From Gracilibacillus sp. YIM 98692 (GTDB taxonomy: Bacteria > Bacillota > Bacilli > Bacillales > Amphibacillaceae), in assembly GCF_010993965.1 (NCBI RefSeq), contig NZ_WIXM01000011.1:40560-104559 (forward strand): a stretch of 64,000 nt of DNA, in the 5' to 3' direction. This document shows positions 14,114-22,430 of the stretch, piece by piece. The translations under genes were made by a program, and so were the position numbers. Positions within the stretch are counted from its first letter, which is position 1, and each line of letters starts with the position of its first letter. The notes below the pieces were generated by a model that worked only from the letters and a program-made list of their open reading frames with translations, ran no database searches and had not been told where the DNA came from.

Positions 14114-15253
14114 ATGTTGCTCGAATTAGGTGTTTGGTCTGGAATCTCTTATTTACTGCACCGTTCTTTATTTGGTCCAGTTTCTGATAAAAAGAAAATT
14201 GAAAAAACATTTGAGAATACTGGATTCAGAGTAAAAGATAAATTACCCATGCATTGCTATACCCATAAAAAAAAGGGTTACACTGTATATGCATATAACT
14301 TACCGTATGGATTAACTGATAACCCAAAGCTAGAATTCATATTAGAAAAAACATTAAATAAACCTGTTGTTTTTAAAATGGATACTAAGTTAAAAATTAA
14401 AGTTTATAAAGAGCCATTAAGAAAAAAGTATGACTATTCTTTTGTTGAATTACCGAAATGGAATGTTCCTATAGGTTACGGATTAGACGGATTGATTACT
14501 CATGATTTTTCTTCAGTACCGCACATGACTATTGCTGGTGCAACCACATGGGGGAAAACGGTTTTTATGAAAATGTTAATGACGCATCTAATTGAAAATA
14601 ATCCTGATGGTGTAGAGTTTTACATTCTTGATTTAAAAGGTGGTTTAGCTTTTCACCGATACAGAAATTTAAAACAAGTAAATATAGTAGCTGGTGATCT
14701 TAGTGATTCCAAAAATGCTTTAAGCATGGTTAAAGCAGATATCAAAAGAGACTTAAATTATTTTAAAGAAATAAATGCAGAAAATGCAAAAGAGGCAGGT
14801 GCAAAAACACGTAAATTCATCATTATTGACGAAGCTGGAGAATTAGTACCGCATAAAAGCATGAGTGATAAGGATAAAGAACATGCAAAAAAATGCCAAG
14901 AAATTTTGAGTTATATAGCAAGAGTTGCTGGTCAGCTTGGGTATTCTTTATTATTTTCAACACAATACCCAACATCCGATATTTTAGATCGTCAAATAAA
15001 AGCTAATTCATTAGCTAAAGTATCTTTTCGATTAAGCACTATAAAACAATCGGAAGTGGCGTTGGATCAAATAGGTGCAGAAAGCCTAGAATATCCTGGT
15101 CGTGCGATTTATAAAACAGCAGAAGAACAGATTGTTCAAACTCCTTTTATAAACAATAAAGAAATGTGGGAACGCTTAAGGAGGTTTGAGGAAAGTGATC
15201 CAACAAGAGAAAAGGATCAAGAGAGAAGAAAAGATACTGTTACGTTTGAATGA
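14114..15253 (+). CDS. FtsK/SpoIIIE-HerA-like DNA translocase ATPase
   Basis: This 379-residue ATPase has a Walker A motif GATTWGKT at about 142-149, a Walker B FIIIDE at about 235-240, and a following FSTQYP motif typical of FtsK/HerA ATPases. There is no N-terminal membrane region. Such genes occur with replication-relaxation proteins in Bacillus phages, plasmids and ICEs (compare ConQ of ICEBs1). It probably moves double-stranded DNA during replication or maintenance of the element. It overlaps the next gene by 59 bases. Confidence 0.88.
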   Translation: MLLELGVWSGISYLLHRSLFGPVSDKKKIEKTFENTGFRVKDKLPMHCYTHKKKGYTVYAYNLPYGLTDNPKLEFILEKTLNKPVVFKMDTKLKIKVYKEPLRKKYDYSFVELPKWNVPIGYGLDGLITHDFSSVPHMTIAGATTWGKTVFMKMLMTHLIENNPDGVEFYILDLKGGLAFHRYRNLKQVNIVAGDLSDSKNALSMVKADIKRDLNYFKEINAENAKEAGAKTRKFIIIDEAGELVPHKSMSDKDKEHAKKCQEILSYIARVAGQLGYSLLFSTQYPTSDILDRQIKANSLAKVSFRLSTIKQSEVALDQIGAESLEYPGRAIYKTAEEQIVQTPFINNKEMWERLRRFEESDPTREKDQERRKDTVTFE

Positions 15254-15782
15254 ATTAAATTTTGCTACAAGAGAGCAGCTGCAAATTATTGAAAAGCTAG
15301 GCGGTGATCGGAATGCACAGCGAATCTTGCATCGAATGGAAAAAGATAAACTCATATCTACAGTGAGATATGAAAAGAAAATTTATTATTTGAGCAATCG
15401 AGGTAAAGAGCGTGTGGGATCCAATCAAAGCAAATTAAAACGTGATAAGATCAAACACACTCTAATGCGCAATGATTTGTATATAAAACTTGGTATGCCT
15501 AAAGATTGGGAAAAAGAAAGACCAATCAACTTTAATGATGATACGTTAATATCTGATGCTAGGTTTAAAAGAGCAGGACGATATTATTTTGTGGAGATTG
15601 ATAATGTTCAAACAATGAAAACTAATTATGAAAAGATCAAAAAATATAAAGAGTTATCCCGAATCATAAAAAAGGAATATCACTATACTCCCACATTGAT
15701 TTGGTACTCATTATCTGAAACAAGAAAGAAAAAGCTTCATGATGCTTGTGTGAAGCATGGGCTTAAATTTCAAATATATTAA
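15195..15782 (+). CDS. Replication-relaxation family protein
   Basis: A 195-residue protein is read from the GTG at 15195, ten bases after AAGGAGG; a TTG at 15186 is too close. The N-terminal winged-helix region (ILLRLNELNFATREQLQII, then RNAQRILHRMEKDKLIS) and the C-terminal EIDNVQTMKTNYEKIKKY segment fit the Replic_Relax family, thought to act in plasmid-like replication initiation or DNA relaxation. Co-occurrence with the FtsK-like gene is typical. It may let the prophage replicate as an episome; that is inference. Confidence 0.8.
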   Translation: MIQQEKRIKREEKILLRLNELNFATREQLQIIEKLGGDRNAQRILHRMEKDKLISTVRYEKKIYYLSNRGKERVGSNQSKLKRDKIKHTLMRNDLYIKLGMPKDWEKERPINFNDDTLISDARFKRAGRYYFVEIDNVQTMKTNYEKIKKYKELSRIIKKEYHYTPTLIWYSLSETRKKKLHDACVKHGLKFQIY

Positions 15783-15794
15783 GGAGGAAATTAT

Positions 15795-15920
15795 GTGGAA
15801 GTTAATGAAAAAGATTTGATTAAATATATTAAACAAAAAACAAATGTATCTGTTAATGTAATTCAAATTGTGTTAGATGCAGAGATTGACTATCTAAAGG
15901 AAAAAGGAATAGCCGATTAA
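15795..15920 (+). CDS. Very small protein, unknown function
   Basis: This 41-residue protein begins with a GTG seven bases after AAGGAGG; an overlapping ATG in another frame stops quickly. The sequence (NEKDLIKYIKQKTNVSVNVI) looks like a small helical DNA-binding or adaptor domain with a typical 'VDLDAEIDYL'-style end. It is probably the fourth gene of the replication module. Confidence 0.55.
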   Translation: MEVNEKDLIKYIKQKTNVSVNVIQIVLDAEIDYLKEKGIAD

Positions 15921-15946
15921 TAAACTGAAAAGGGGAGTGAATTATT

Positions 15947-16153
15947 ATGTTCAAAAACGCAGAGAAAATAAGTAAGTGTATGGATCAGTTAATTAAAGTG
16001 ACAGATGATTTAGATAACCAGGAGAGAAAGGATGAATTAGCAAGTGTGATCCATGAATTATCGATTGTGCATCAGCATGTACTCGGTGATGTAGTTAAAA
16101 AAGATCAACCGCAGGGGAAGGTCGCTAATTTTAGTGGGGCAAAAGAAGGTTAA
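15947..16153 (+). CDS. Small helical phage protein
   Basis: This 68-residue protein is probably a helical hairpin (KISKCMDQLIKVTDDLDN, then KDELASVIHELSIVHQHV), with a short tail. AAGGGGAG precedes the ATG. It lies between the replication module and the Ltp-like gene. No family is recognised. Confidence 0.55.
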   Translation: MFKNAEKISKCMDQLIKVTDDLDNQERKDELASVIHELSIVHQHVLGDVVKKDQPQGKVANFSGAKEG

Positions 16154-16221
16154 GTGTTTGTAACAAACGGTGTAATCTGGTAAATTGTTACCATACGATT
16201 TTAAAGTAGGGGGTAAATTAG

Positions 16222-17010
16222 ATGGAGGAAAAGAAAAAGTTTTATCAAAGCGCATGGTTTGCATGGGTAACATTAATTTTATTGGCTCCAGTAGGTATAT
16301 TTTTAATGTGGAAGTATAAACATCATGGGGTTGTATTACGTTCGATAGCTAGTGTAGTTGCCGGTATTATATTTCTTATAGCAGTTTTTAGTGAAGAGGA
16401 TACAACAGATGAAGAACTTGCTGGTGATAACGATCAAGAGCCATTAACCGAAGAAGTAGAAGAGGAAGAACAAGAAAAGCCAAAAGAAGAGGAACAACCA
16501 CAAGAAGATGAGCAACCAAAAGAAGAGGAAGAAGAAACAAATACTGAAGACGATGTTCCTACTGAGTACACATCTGCGTTAAATTCAGCAGAAAACTATT
16601 CCGATACGATGCATATGTCAAAAGCAGGGATTTTTGACCAGTTGACTTCCGAATATGGTGATCAATTTCCTGAAGACGCGGCTCAGTATGCAATTGATAA
16701 TATGGAGGCTGATTGGAACGAAAATGCATTGAAATCAGCAGAAAATTACAGTGAGACTATGCATATGTCTAAAGCAAGTATATACGATCAATTAACTTCG
16801 GAACAAGGAGAACAATTCACAGATGAAGAGGCGCAATACGCTATAGATAATATAGAAGCAGATTGGAATGAGAACGCCTTAAAATCAGCAAGGAATTACC
16901 AAGAAACTATGGATATGTCGCTTGAAGCAATTAGAGATCAATTATCTTCAGACTATGGAGATCAATTCACACAAGAACAAGCAGATTATGCAGTTGAAAA
17001 TTTAGATTAA
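16222..17010 (+). CDS. Ltp-type superinfection-exclusion protein with three repeats
   Basis: This 262-residue protein ends in three repeats of about 48 residues (starting near 116, 165 and 213), each of the form ALxSAxNYxxTMxMSxxxIxDQL..., the Ltp domain. In phage TP-J34 the Ltp lipoprotein blocks DNA injection by related phages. Here there is no lipobox; two hydrophobic helices (about 10-30 and 38-56) and a very acidic Glu/Pro linker (about 58-113) anchor the repeats. It is the last clear gene before the attachment site, a usual place for lysogenic conversion genes. Exclusion activity is inferred. Confidence 0.8.
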   Translation: MEEKKKFYQSAWFAWVTLILLAPVGIFLMWKYKHHGVVLRSIASVVAGIIFLIAVFSEEDTTDEELAGDNDQEPLTEEVEEEEQEKPKEEEQPQEDEQPKEEEEETNTEDDVPTEYTSALNSAENYSDTMHMSKAGIFDQLTSEYGDQFPEDAAQYAIDNMEADWNENALKSAENYSETMHMSKASIYDQLTSEQGEQFTDEEAQYAIDNIEADWNENALKSARNYQETMDMSLEAIRDQLSSDYGDQFTQEQADYAVENLD

Positions 17011-17016
17011 ATACGT

Positions 17017-17047
17017 AAGCACCTACTAAATTGTAGGTGCTTTTTTA
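17017..17047 (+). terminator. Terminator of the Ltp-like gene
   Basis: A perfect 9-bp AAGCACCTA / TAGGTGCTT stem is followed by T6. Confidence 0.85.
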
Positions 17048-17127
17048 TGTAATCATAACGGGCAGTCTGAGTTACGCTACACTACAGCTTATGCGTATTC
17101 CATAATTATGACTATTTCTTGAAAAAA

Positions 17128-17354
17128 ATGTGTGAAAAAGTGATTTATTTATTAGTAAATGTAGCTAGTCTAACTGGTTTGTTCATTGGGCACAAATTGC
17201 ATGGTTTTGTAAAAAAGTAAATGATGGTATTTCATTCCGTTTATTCGGATACACTGAAGAAATAAGCAGGAAGATTTCTAAGAAAAACGAGCAAAAGACC
17301 ATCCCTATCAAACAAAAGAAATCTCCTGCTAAAAATCCAAAATGTAATGTTTGA
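17128..17354 (+). pseudogene. Possible small membrane protein split by a -1 frameshift
   Basis: An ATG frame (17128-17220) encodes a 30-residue hydrophobic peptide (YLLVNVASLTGLFIGHKLHG) ending at GTA AAA AAG TAA. The -1 frame continues from the same A-run for 45 basic residues (DGISFRLFGYTEEISRKISK) to 17354. A AAA AAG is a classic slippery heptamer, so programmed frameshifting, a true mutation or a homopolymer sequencing error are all possible. There is no good ribosome binding site. A minus-strand open frame here is less convincing. Confidence 0.35.
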
Positions 17355-17543
17355 CGACCACAACCATTTTTACTTAATTGTAAATCATTAATCCATGTGA
17401 CATTTTGAATTGTCACAAGAAATGTCACGGAAAGAGAAAATAAAAAACAAAATAGCACCTTTTGAATGATATTTACTTCATGATATTTTGTTGATTTTGC
17501 AGAAAAAGAAAAGTTGAGAAAACACCGAAAAACCTAAAAAAAG

Positions 17544-17561
17544 ATGGGCGGCATGATGTAA
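17544..17561 (+). repeat. Candidate attR: copy of the groEL 3' end
   Basis: ATGGGCGGCATGATGTAA encodes Met-Gly-Gly-Met-Met-stop, the characteristic C terminus of GroEL, yet no groEL frame precedes it. This is what an attR core would look like if the prophage had inserted into the 3' end of groEL, with the intact gene on the left side outside the window. In B. subtilis groEL lies on the same side of guaA, which agrees. Two direct TGCTAACA copies (17604, 17615) follow and may be recombination-protein sites. Confidence 0.5.
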
Positions 17562-17640
17562 TAGCCCCCGAACCCCTTGATATATAAGGATATTTGGGAA
17601 TTTTGCTAACAAAATGCTAACATAGTGTAGAATATTTATA

Positions 17641-17683
17641 GGCTTCTCATTAGTTGATTAAAACTTTTGGGAAGTCTTTTTTT
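17641..17683 (+). terminator. Terminator, probably of chromosomal groEL
   Basis: A GGCTTCTC / GGGAAGTC stem with G-U pairs and a 20-base loop is followed by T7. It lies downstream of the groEL-like end, where the groEL transcript would stop in an uninterrupted chromosome. Confidence 0.5.
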
Positions 17684-17799
17684 CTCATCTTCATGGTTAC
17701 ATGGATGTATATTTCAATACTTTTAGCTGTGAATTCTTAGTAAGAGTCTGCCTTCGATAATATCTTCTAATAATCCTACATAAACTCCTGCGAGTAAAA

Positions 17800-18057
17800 A
17801 TGTACCTGGCTACTTGTAGTTCACACTTATTGATCTTCGCTTCTTTCTCTTCAGTAGAAGCTGGGCTAGGTATCAGCGTTTTGCCCAAACTAACGATAAA
17901 AAACGAATTAAAATATAGCTTATTAAGGGAAGTGAAAATTAAGGACTTTTACCTTACAAGGGACTTATATTTGGTAAAGAAAAAGACACGCTTTACTAAA
18001 GTTGGTTTGAATCATTTTGTTGATTTTATAAAGAAGAGCCCGGTTATTCTCAAATAA
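17800..18057 (+). pseudogene. LysR-family regulator remnant (C-terminal part)
   Basis: An 85-codon frame reads as the C-terminal effector-domain end of a LysR regulator: SVEAGLGISVLPKLTIKNEL, then LTRDLYLVKKKTRFTKVGL. The DNA-binding and most of the substrate-binding region are absent upstream, and there is no ribosome binding site. It is a degraded gene in the debris-like stretch beside the prophage end. Confidence 0.7.
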
Positions 18058-18140
18058 TAAGGCGAATTATAAACTTGACTTTGACGTTTCTATTTGTCCG
18101 TAATTCAAAACAAGCAAAATAGAAGATTTATTTTTTATTT

Positions 18141-18195
18141 TTCGCTAACCATCAGTGGATATGAAGAACCCCCAACTGATGGAAGCTTCACTTTA
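18141..18195 (-). repeat. Repeat family R1, partial copy (hairpin 1 only)
   Basis: The CATCAGTGG..CCAACTGATG hairpin and flanks match the minus orientation of the full copy at 44449-44589, including the GGTTAGCGAA and ATAAAGTGA edges. Confidence 0.7.
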
Positions 18196-18275
18196 TTAAA
18201 ATATTTGGGTAACGTATTTTTTATAGAAATTAAAGCAAACTAATAAAAAATGTGACAAATGGAGATGTGTTAATA

Positions 18276-19280
18276 ATGGATACGGATATATCAAGCTTAA
18301 CATCAGCAGAAATGGGAAAGCTTTGGGTTACATATAATGGGAATACCATGGCAAAATGTGTGTTAAGTTATTATTTGAGACATGTAGAAGATGCGGATAT
18401 ACAAGAAGTTTTAGAGTATGCATTAGGATTGAGTAAAACTTATATAGATGAGATAACAGAGATTTTTAATCAAGCAAACTTTCCTATACCAATAGGATTA
18501 ACAAATGAAGATGTAAATTTAGACGCACCAAGACTATTCAAGGATGAATTTTACCTTTATTATTTACAATACGTAGGGAAAGCAGGAATGAGCATTTATA
18601 GTGCTGCCATTCCGCTAGTAACTAGAAAAGATATAAGGGATTTTTATGTGAAAGCTCTTAGTGAAACTGTTAAATTGATAACCTATACCAATGACATTTT
18701 AAAATCAAAGGGAATGTTAACGAATGCACCAGCAATTCCAAATCCAAAGCAAGTTGATTTTGTTAACAAACAAAGCTTCTTGAATGGTTATTTAGGCGAT
18801 GTCAGATCACTTCACGGATTAGAGATTGCACATTTATTCGGTAACATTAACAACGACATCACAAGCAAAGCACTCATTATTGGATTTAGTCAAGTAGCAC
18901 AACATAAAAAAGTAAGGAATTTCTTAGAACGGGGTAAAAAAATCAATAAAAAGCATATAGAAATGTTTTCGAGAAAACTAAATGAGGAGCATTTACCGTC
19001 TCCATCACTTGTAGATCATTTAGTTACTTCATCTATTATTCCACCATTCTCTGATAAACTGATGATTCTTCATAAGTTGGACATGTTCTCCATGAAAATA
19101 AGGGAATATGCAAATGGATCATCTCTTAATGGCAGAAAGGATATTGGGGCATTATATGGAAGATGTCTAATGGATGTTTCTCTATATGTAGAAGACGGTG
19201 CTAATATCATGATTGAACATGGGTGGATGGAACAACCGCCAACAGCGGTTGACCGAGATAAACTTTCTTCAAAAGAATAA
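18276..19280 (+). CDS. DUF3231 family protein
   Basis: This 334-residue protein has the DUF3231 layout, two similar ferritin-like helical halves. The first begins LTSAEMGKLWVTYNGNTMAKC and the second LTNAPAIPNPKQVDFVNKQSF. DUF3231 proteins are common in spore-forming Bacillaceae, often annotated as coat- or stress-related; no activity is established. The ATG at 18276 follows GGAGATG; an earlier in-frame start is less likely. Single gene with a terminator after it. Confidence 0.85.
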   Translation: MDTDISSLTSAEMGKLWVTYNGNTMAKCVLSYYLRHVEDADIQEVLEYALGLSKTYIDEITEIFNQANFPIPIGLTNEDVNLDAPRLFKDEFYLYYLQYVGKAGMSIYSAAIPLVTRKDIRDFYVKALSETVKLITYTNDILKSKGMLTNAPAIPNPKQVDFVNKQSFLNGYLGDVRSLHGLEIAHLFGNINNDITSKALIIGFSQVAQHKKVRNFLERGKKINKKHIEMFSRKLNEEHLPSPSLVDHLVTSSIIPPFSDKLMILHKLDMFSMKIREYANGSSLNGRKDIGALYGRCLMDVSLYVEDGANIMIEHGWMEQPPTAVDRDKLSSKE

Positions 19281-19356
19281 TAAATTTCTATTTTCCGATA
19301 TTATCCTTTCTGGTAAAGAACTTTATAGAGAAGTGGATAGGAAGGGATTTAAAGTA

Positions 19357-19405
19357 GTAAAGGACAGACCCATTAAGCAGCGTGAGTCTGCTCCTTTACC
19401 TTTTT
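19357..19405 (+). terminator. Terminator after DUF3231 gene, overlapping the end of tatC
   Basis: GTAAAGGA-CAGAC pairs with GTCTG-(C)-TCCTTTAC, then T6. It serves the plus strand and overlaps the tatC stop region on the other strand. Confidence 0.65.
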
Positions 19406-20098
19406 TCTATATATCACTTTGCTCAACAAGATGCTCATTTCATATAAAACGAATAATGGAATGATTACAAGAATATCTGAGATGAAATCGGGTGGTGTGA
19501 TCAGGACAGAAATGACTACCAGGACAAAATAGGAATATTTTCGAAACTTTATCAATTTAAGTGGGTTGATCAATCCTAATCTAGTTAAATACATCACAAC
19601 AGCTGGCATTTCAAACAAGAAACCAAAAGGTAAACTGATATTTATCATAAATTGAAAATATTTATTCACCGTATAGAAAGTTTCGAACTGCGTGCCAGAG
19701 AGAGAATGCACAAAAGAAAGAACCATGGGAAATAAAATATAATAACCAAAAGCTATTCCTGCAATGAATAGTAAAAATAAACCAGGGATAAAGGCTAAGG
19801 TAACTTTTTGTTCTTCTTTTGTGAGAGCTGGTTGGACAAACTTCCACAATTGATAAGCGGCTATAGGAATCGTAGTGGCAAGAGCAACAATTCCAGCCAT
19901 CATCATGTAAACCCATAGGATATCACTTGGTCCTAGTAATGCTAATCTATCGTTTAAGTCTTTCGTTAAATATTGATAGACTTTATCTATAAAAAGGAAA
20001 GAAAGGAAAAAAGATAGGATGAAACCAATTAGGATCAAAATAATTCGTTTACGTAATTCTTCTAAATGTTCTAACACATGCATTTCTTTATAATCCAT
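19373..20098 (-). CDS. tatC: Sec-independent translocase subunit TatC
   Basis: This 241-residue polytopic membrane protein is the Tat receptor that binds twin-arginine signal peptides. Signature regions are the N-terminal HLEELRKRIILIL (with the conserved Glu and Arg), VYMMMAGIVALATTIPIAAYQLWKFVQPALT and the periplasmic-side LPFGFLFEMPAV. Six transmembrane segments are expected. It lies about 200 bases downstream of tatA and of phoX on the same strand, matching the TatAd-TatCd arrangement of B. subtilis, where the cargo gene is phoD. RBS AAAGGAG. Confidence 0.95.
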   Translation of the reverse strand: MDYKEMHVLEHLEELRKRIILILIGFILSFFLSFLFIDKVYQYLTKDLNDRLALLGPSDILWVYMMMAGIVALATTIPIAAYQLWKFVQPALTKEEQKVTLAFIPGLFLLFIAGIAFGYYILFPMVLSFVHSLSGTQFETFYTVNKYFQFMINISLPFGFLFEMPAVVMYLTRLGLINPLKLIKFRKYSYFVLVVISVLITPPDFISDILVIIPLFVLYEMSILLSKVIYRKKVKEQTHAA

Positions 20099-20204
20099 GA
20101 AAAGTACTCCTTTTTGAAATGAAAGGTGTAAGCTGTTGAAGAGTAGTAGCTTACACCTAGATTTGCCGTATCCGTATTAGCATTTATACCTGTTAGAGAT
20201 GAAG

Positions 20205-20300
20205 TAAATTCAACGTAGCCACCATGATGAGGAAGATAGATAAGAGCAATTACGCCTCTAACTTCGCTAAGGGCTCGTTAATCGATGAGTTTTCTTTAAC
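20205..20300. repeat. Repeat family R2, divergent copy between tatC and tatA
   Basis: GAGGAAGATAGATAAGAGCAA and a following stem-like TAACTTCGCTAAGG...GAGTTTTCTTTAAC match the copy at 35990-36125 (GTAGGAAGATAGATAAGGGC...AAGTTTTCTTTAT). It separates the two tat genes. Confidence 0.5.
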
Positions 20301-20520
20301 TTCCTGTCTTGTTTTGTTTCTTTTCTAGTGAAGGAATGTTATATGATTCATGGTTTTGGTTATCTTCATCACTAGACATTAGGTCATTGGTTGATTTTTT
20401 GAATTCTTTTAACGTATTACCAAACGCACGGCCAATCTCAGGCAGTTTAGAAGGACCAAAGATGACCAATGCAATTACAAGAACAAGAATCAGGCCCGGT
20501 ATTCCGATATTTTGCAACAA
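20296..20520 (-). CDS. tatA: Tat translocase pore subunit TatA
   Basis: This 74-residue protein has one N-terminal transmembrane helix ([17 protein letters not shown]), the conserved [14 protein letters not shown] hinge and amphipathic helix, and a charged tail, which is the TatA plan. It polymerises with TatC to translocate folded proteins. It starts with TTG behind a strong GGGGGGTG site, 39 bases after phoX. Confidence 0.93.
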   Translation of the reverse strand: MLQNIGIPGLILVLVIALVIFGPSKLPEIGRAFGNTLKEFKKSTNDLMSSDEDNQNHESYNIPSLEKKQNKTGS

Positions 20521-20559
20521 GTTTTTTCACCCCCCTTGTTAACAGAAATTAAAATTGAT

Positions 20560-22017
20560 TTATAAAATCGGCATACCGTGACGATGTAAGGCAGCTGCTT
20601 CAAGCTGGGAAATTCCTTCACGTTCGGCAAATGCCATCAGTTTATCAGAAACTTGAGGAGCAAGCTGTTGCGGAGGACTCGCATGTGCCATATGGCGTTG
20701 GCGACCTGAATTTCGGCGTGCAAATGGTCCCCAAATGGCAAATGTCATACCAGGACTCTGGACATTAACGAAAAATGTGTTGCCATCAGCAGAAAAACAT
20801 GGTCCAGCAAGCTCAGACGAGTTAAATACATTTTCTCCGAACACATAAACTTCACCATCAGGTGTAATACCAACAATTCGGTCATGTCCACTTCCATCTT
20901 CCACAAACCAAAGATCGCCCCATGGAGTGATACAGATATTATCTGGACTTTGCATTTTAGAAGCGCTTCTACCTTCATAAAATAACTCCAACGTATTGGT
21001 TGCTGGAATATAACGGTAAATTTGCCCAAGACCTTTTTCACCAGCTCCAGTATCACTGAACCAAAATGCGCCACCTTTAAAGTAGGATCCTTCTAGTCGG
21101 AAAAATTTAAGGCATCCCTTAGCATCAGCGTCTAAATTAGCCTTTTCAGGATCCACATCCTTCCATACAAGACCAAAGGTTTGTCCGGGATTAAATCCAT
21201 CTATATCTGCATGGGGTTTTTCTTCGATGGCTGCGGCTTGCAGTTTACCCCCTTTTTGTAATGCACCTGGTTTAGGTTGAGGATCATTTGGAATATAACG
21301 ATAAAAGAAACTTTGCCCCCACTGGTCTTCTGTCAAATAGACAATCCCTGTAGATGGATCCACATCACATGCTTCGTGAGAAAAAGCTCCCATTTCTTTT
21401 ATGGGTGTTTTCGAAAGCTTATTTTCTGGATTATGTGGATCAACCTCAAATACATAACCATGGCCGACTTCAAGGGTTTCTTCACAAGTTAACCAAGTTC
21501 CCCATGGAGTTCCACCTCCTGCACAATTTCGAATCGTACCTGAAGAAGTAACATACTCATCCAATACTTCGTTATTGGCACCGACTACGAGTGCTGTTGT
21601 ACCCCCGCATACATCTTTTCGGTATGGATTTTTCCCTTCTACTGGATGAACGGAATTTGCTCCTAACTCATGGTTTCGTACGAGAATGGTAGAATGATGT
21701 TTCCCAGAAAATGAGGCCATTCCATCAAAATTGGCAGGTATACTTCCACCACTCGAAAGCTTGTCCCCCTCATTTGAAATAATTCGATACTGAAACCCTT
21801 TTGGAAGATCCATTATCCCGTTTGGATCTTTGACTAACGGTCCATAGCCATTAAACATTGCCTTTGAATTCCCACCGTTTCCTGACTTAGCTAATACTTG
21901 TTGAGCAGAACCAACCGAAAGAAGTCCTGTTGCCCCCAATGTAATTGCCGCTGTGCTCATCCCACCTACTTTTAGAAAATCTCGACGATTGAAATTCTTC
22001 TTATTTTGTGAATTCAT
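20560..22017 (-). CDS. phoX: PhoX-type phosphatase, Tat-exported (DUF839)
   Basis: A 485-residue secreted protein is read from the ATG at 22017 behind GGAGG. Residues 11-17 form a Tat motif (NRRDFLK), followed by a hydrophobic stretch to about residue 44. The rest matches the DUF839/PhoX beta-propeller family: GSIPANFDGMASF, NHELGANS, NCAGGGTPWGTWLTCEET, and SPDNICITPWGDLWFVEDG. PhoX enzymes are calcium- and iron-dependent alkaline phosphatases that release phosphate outside the membrane. The adjacent tatA and tatC probably export it. Confidence 0.88.
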   Translation of the reverse strand: MNSQNKKNFNRRDFLKVGGMSTAAITLGATGLLSVGSAQQVLAKSGNGGNSKAMFNGYGPLVKDPNGIMDLPKGFQYRIISNEGDKLSSGGSIPANFDGMASFSGKHHSTILVRNHELGANSVHPVEGKNPYRKDVCGGTTALVVGANNEVLDEYVTSSGTIRNCAGGGTPWGTWLTCEETLEVGHGYVFEVDPHNPENKLSKTPIKEMGAFSHEACDVDPSTGIVYLTEDQWGQSFFYRYIPNDPQPKPGALQKGGKLQAAAIEEKPHADIDGFNPGQTFGLVWKDVDPEKANLDADAKGCLKFFRLEGSYFKGGAFWFSDTGAGEKGLGQIYRYIPATNTLELFYEGRSASKMQSPDNICITPWGDLWFVEDGSGHDRIVGITPDGEVYVFGENVFNSSELAGPCFSADGNTFFVNVQSPGMTFAIWGPFARRNSGRQRHMAHASPPQQLAPQVSDKLMAFAEREGISQLEAAALHRHGMPIL

Positions 22018-22073
22018 CAAATGGTACCTCCTTAAATAGATTTGATAGAATATCTTCGATGTTTTCTAGCTTC

Positions 22074-22430
22074 AAACTAACAACTTATTATTAAATTAAT
22101 ATTAATTAATGGTAAAGAATGTATTAATATAGAAAAATAAACCAAATGTAATAGTTCATCTGTCATACCATGTTGTTATTTATATGTTAAGTGAAGGGTA
22201 TATTAACTATATTCGATGTACAATCCTTTTAATTTTTATAAAATACATCATTTGTACGTTACTGTTAACTGGTAGAACCAAATAAAATAAAGGTTGTACG
22301 TACATTTTTTATTGTAATCCTTTTATATATCTTTTATAATAGGATTAACTTATATAAAGAGCCCATTTACTTTATTTATTTTCATATAAAATAGTTTAAA
22401 ATTATTATCTTAATATTGGAGGCAAATAAC
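22074..22430. promoter_or_regulatory. phoX-kinase intergenic region with a possible Pho box
   Basis: About 410 very AT-rich bases separate divergent phoX and the kinase gene. On the phoX side, TGTTAT and TGTTAA (22174 and 22185) are exactly 11 bases apart; on the minus strand these read as two TT(A/C)ACA-like repeats of a PhoP box. Only two repeats are visible, so this is tentative. No gene is seen in the gap. Confidence 0.3.

Larger units (their letters stand above)
1..17561 (+). mobile_element. Right-hand part of a prophage with contractile-type tail genes
   Basis: The region runs from baseplate genes through tail fibres, holin and endolysin to an accessory arm, nearly all on one strand and tightly packed. 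GPW/gp25, baseplate J and tail protein I together indicate a myovirus-like tail. Head, packaging and early genes are missing because the window starts inside the tail module. The right boundary is placed at a copy of the groEL 3' end. The left boundary and the prophage's own integrase are probably outside the window. Confidence 0.9.

Noticed and set aside
17183..17458. Hydrophobic minus-strand frame of 91 residues
   Set aside because: It starts with GTG and a weak site, and its hydrophobicity is the mirror of a basic plus-strand frame. No family is recognised.
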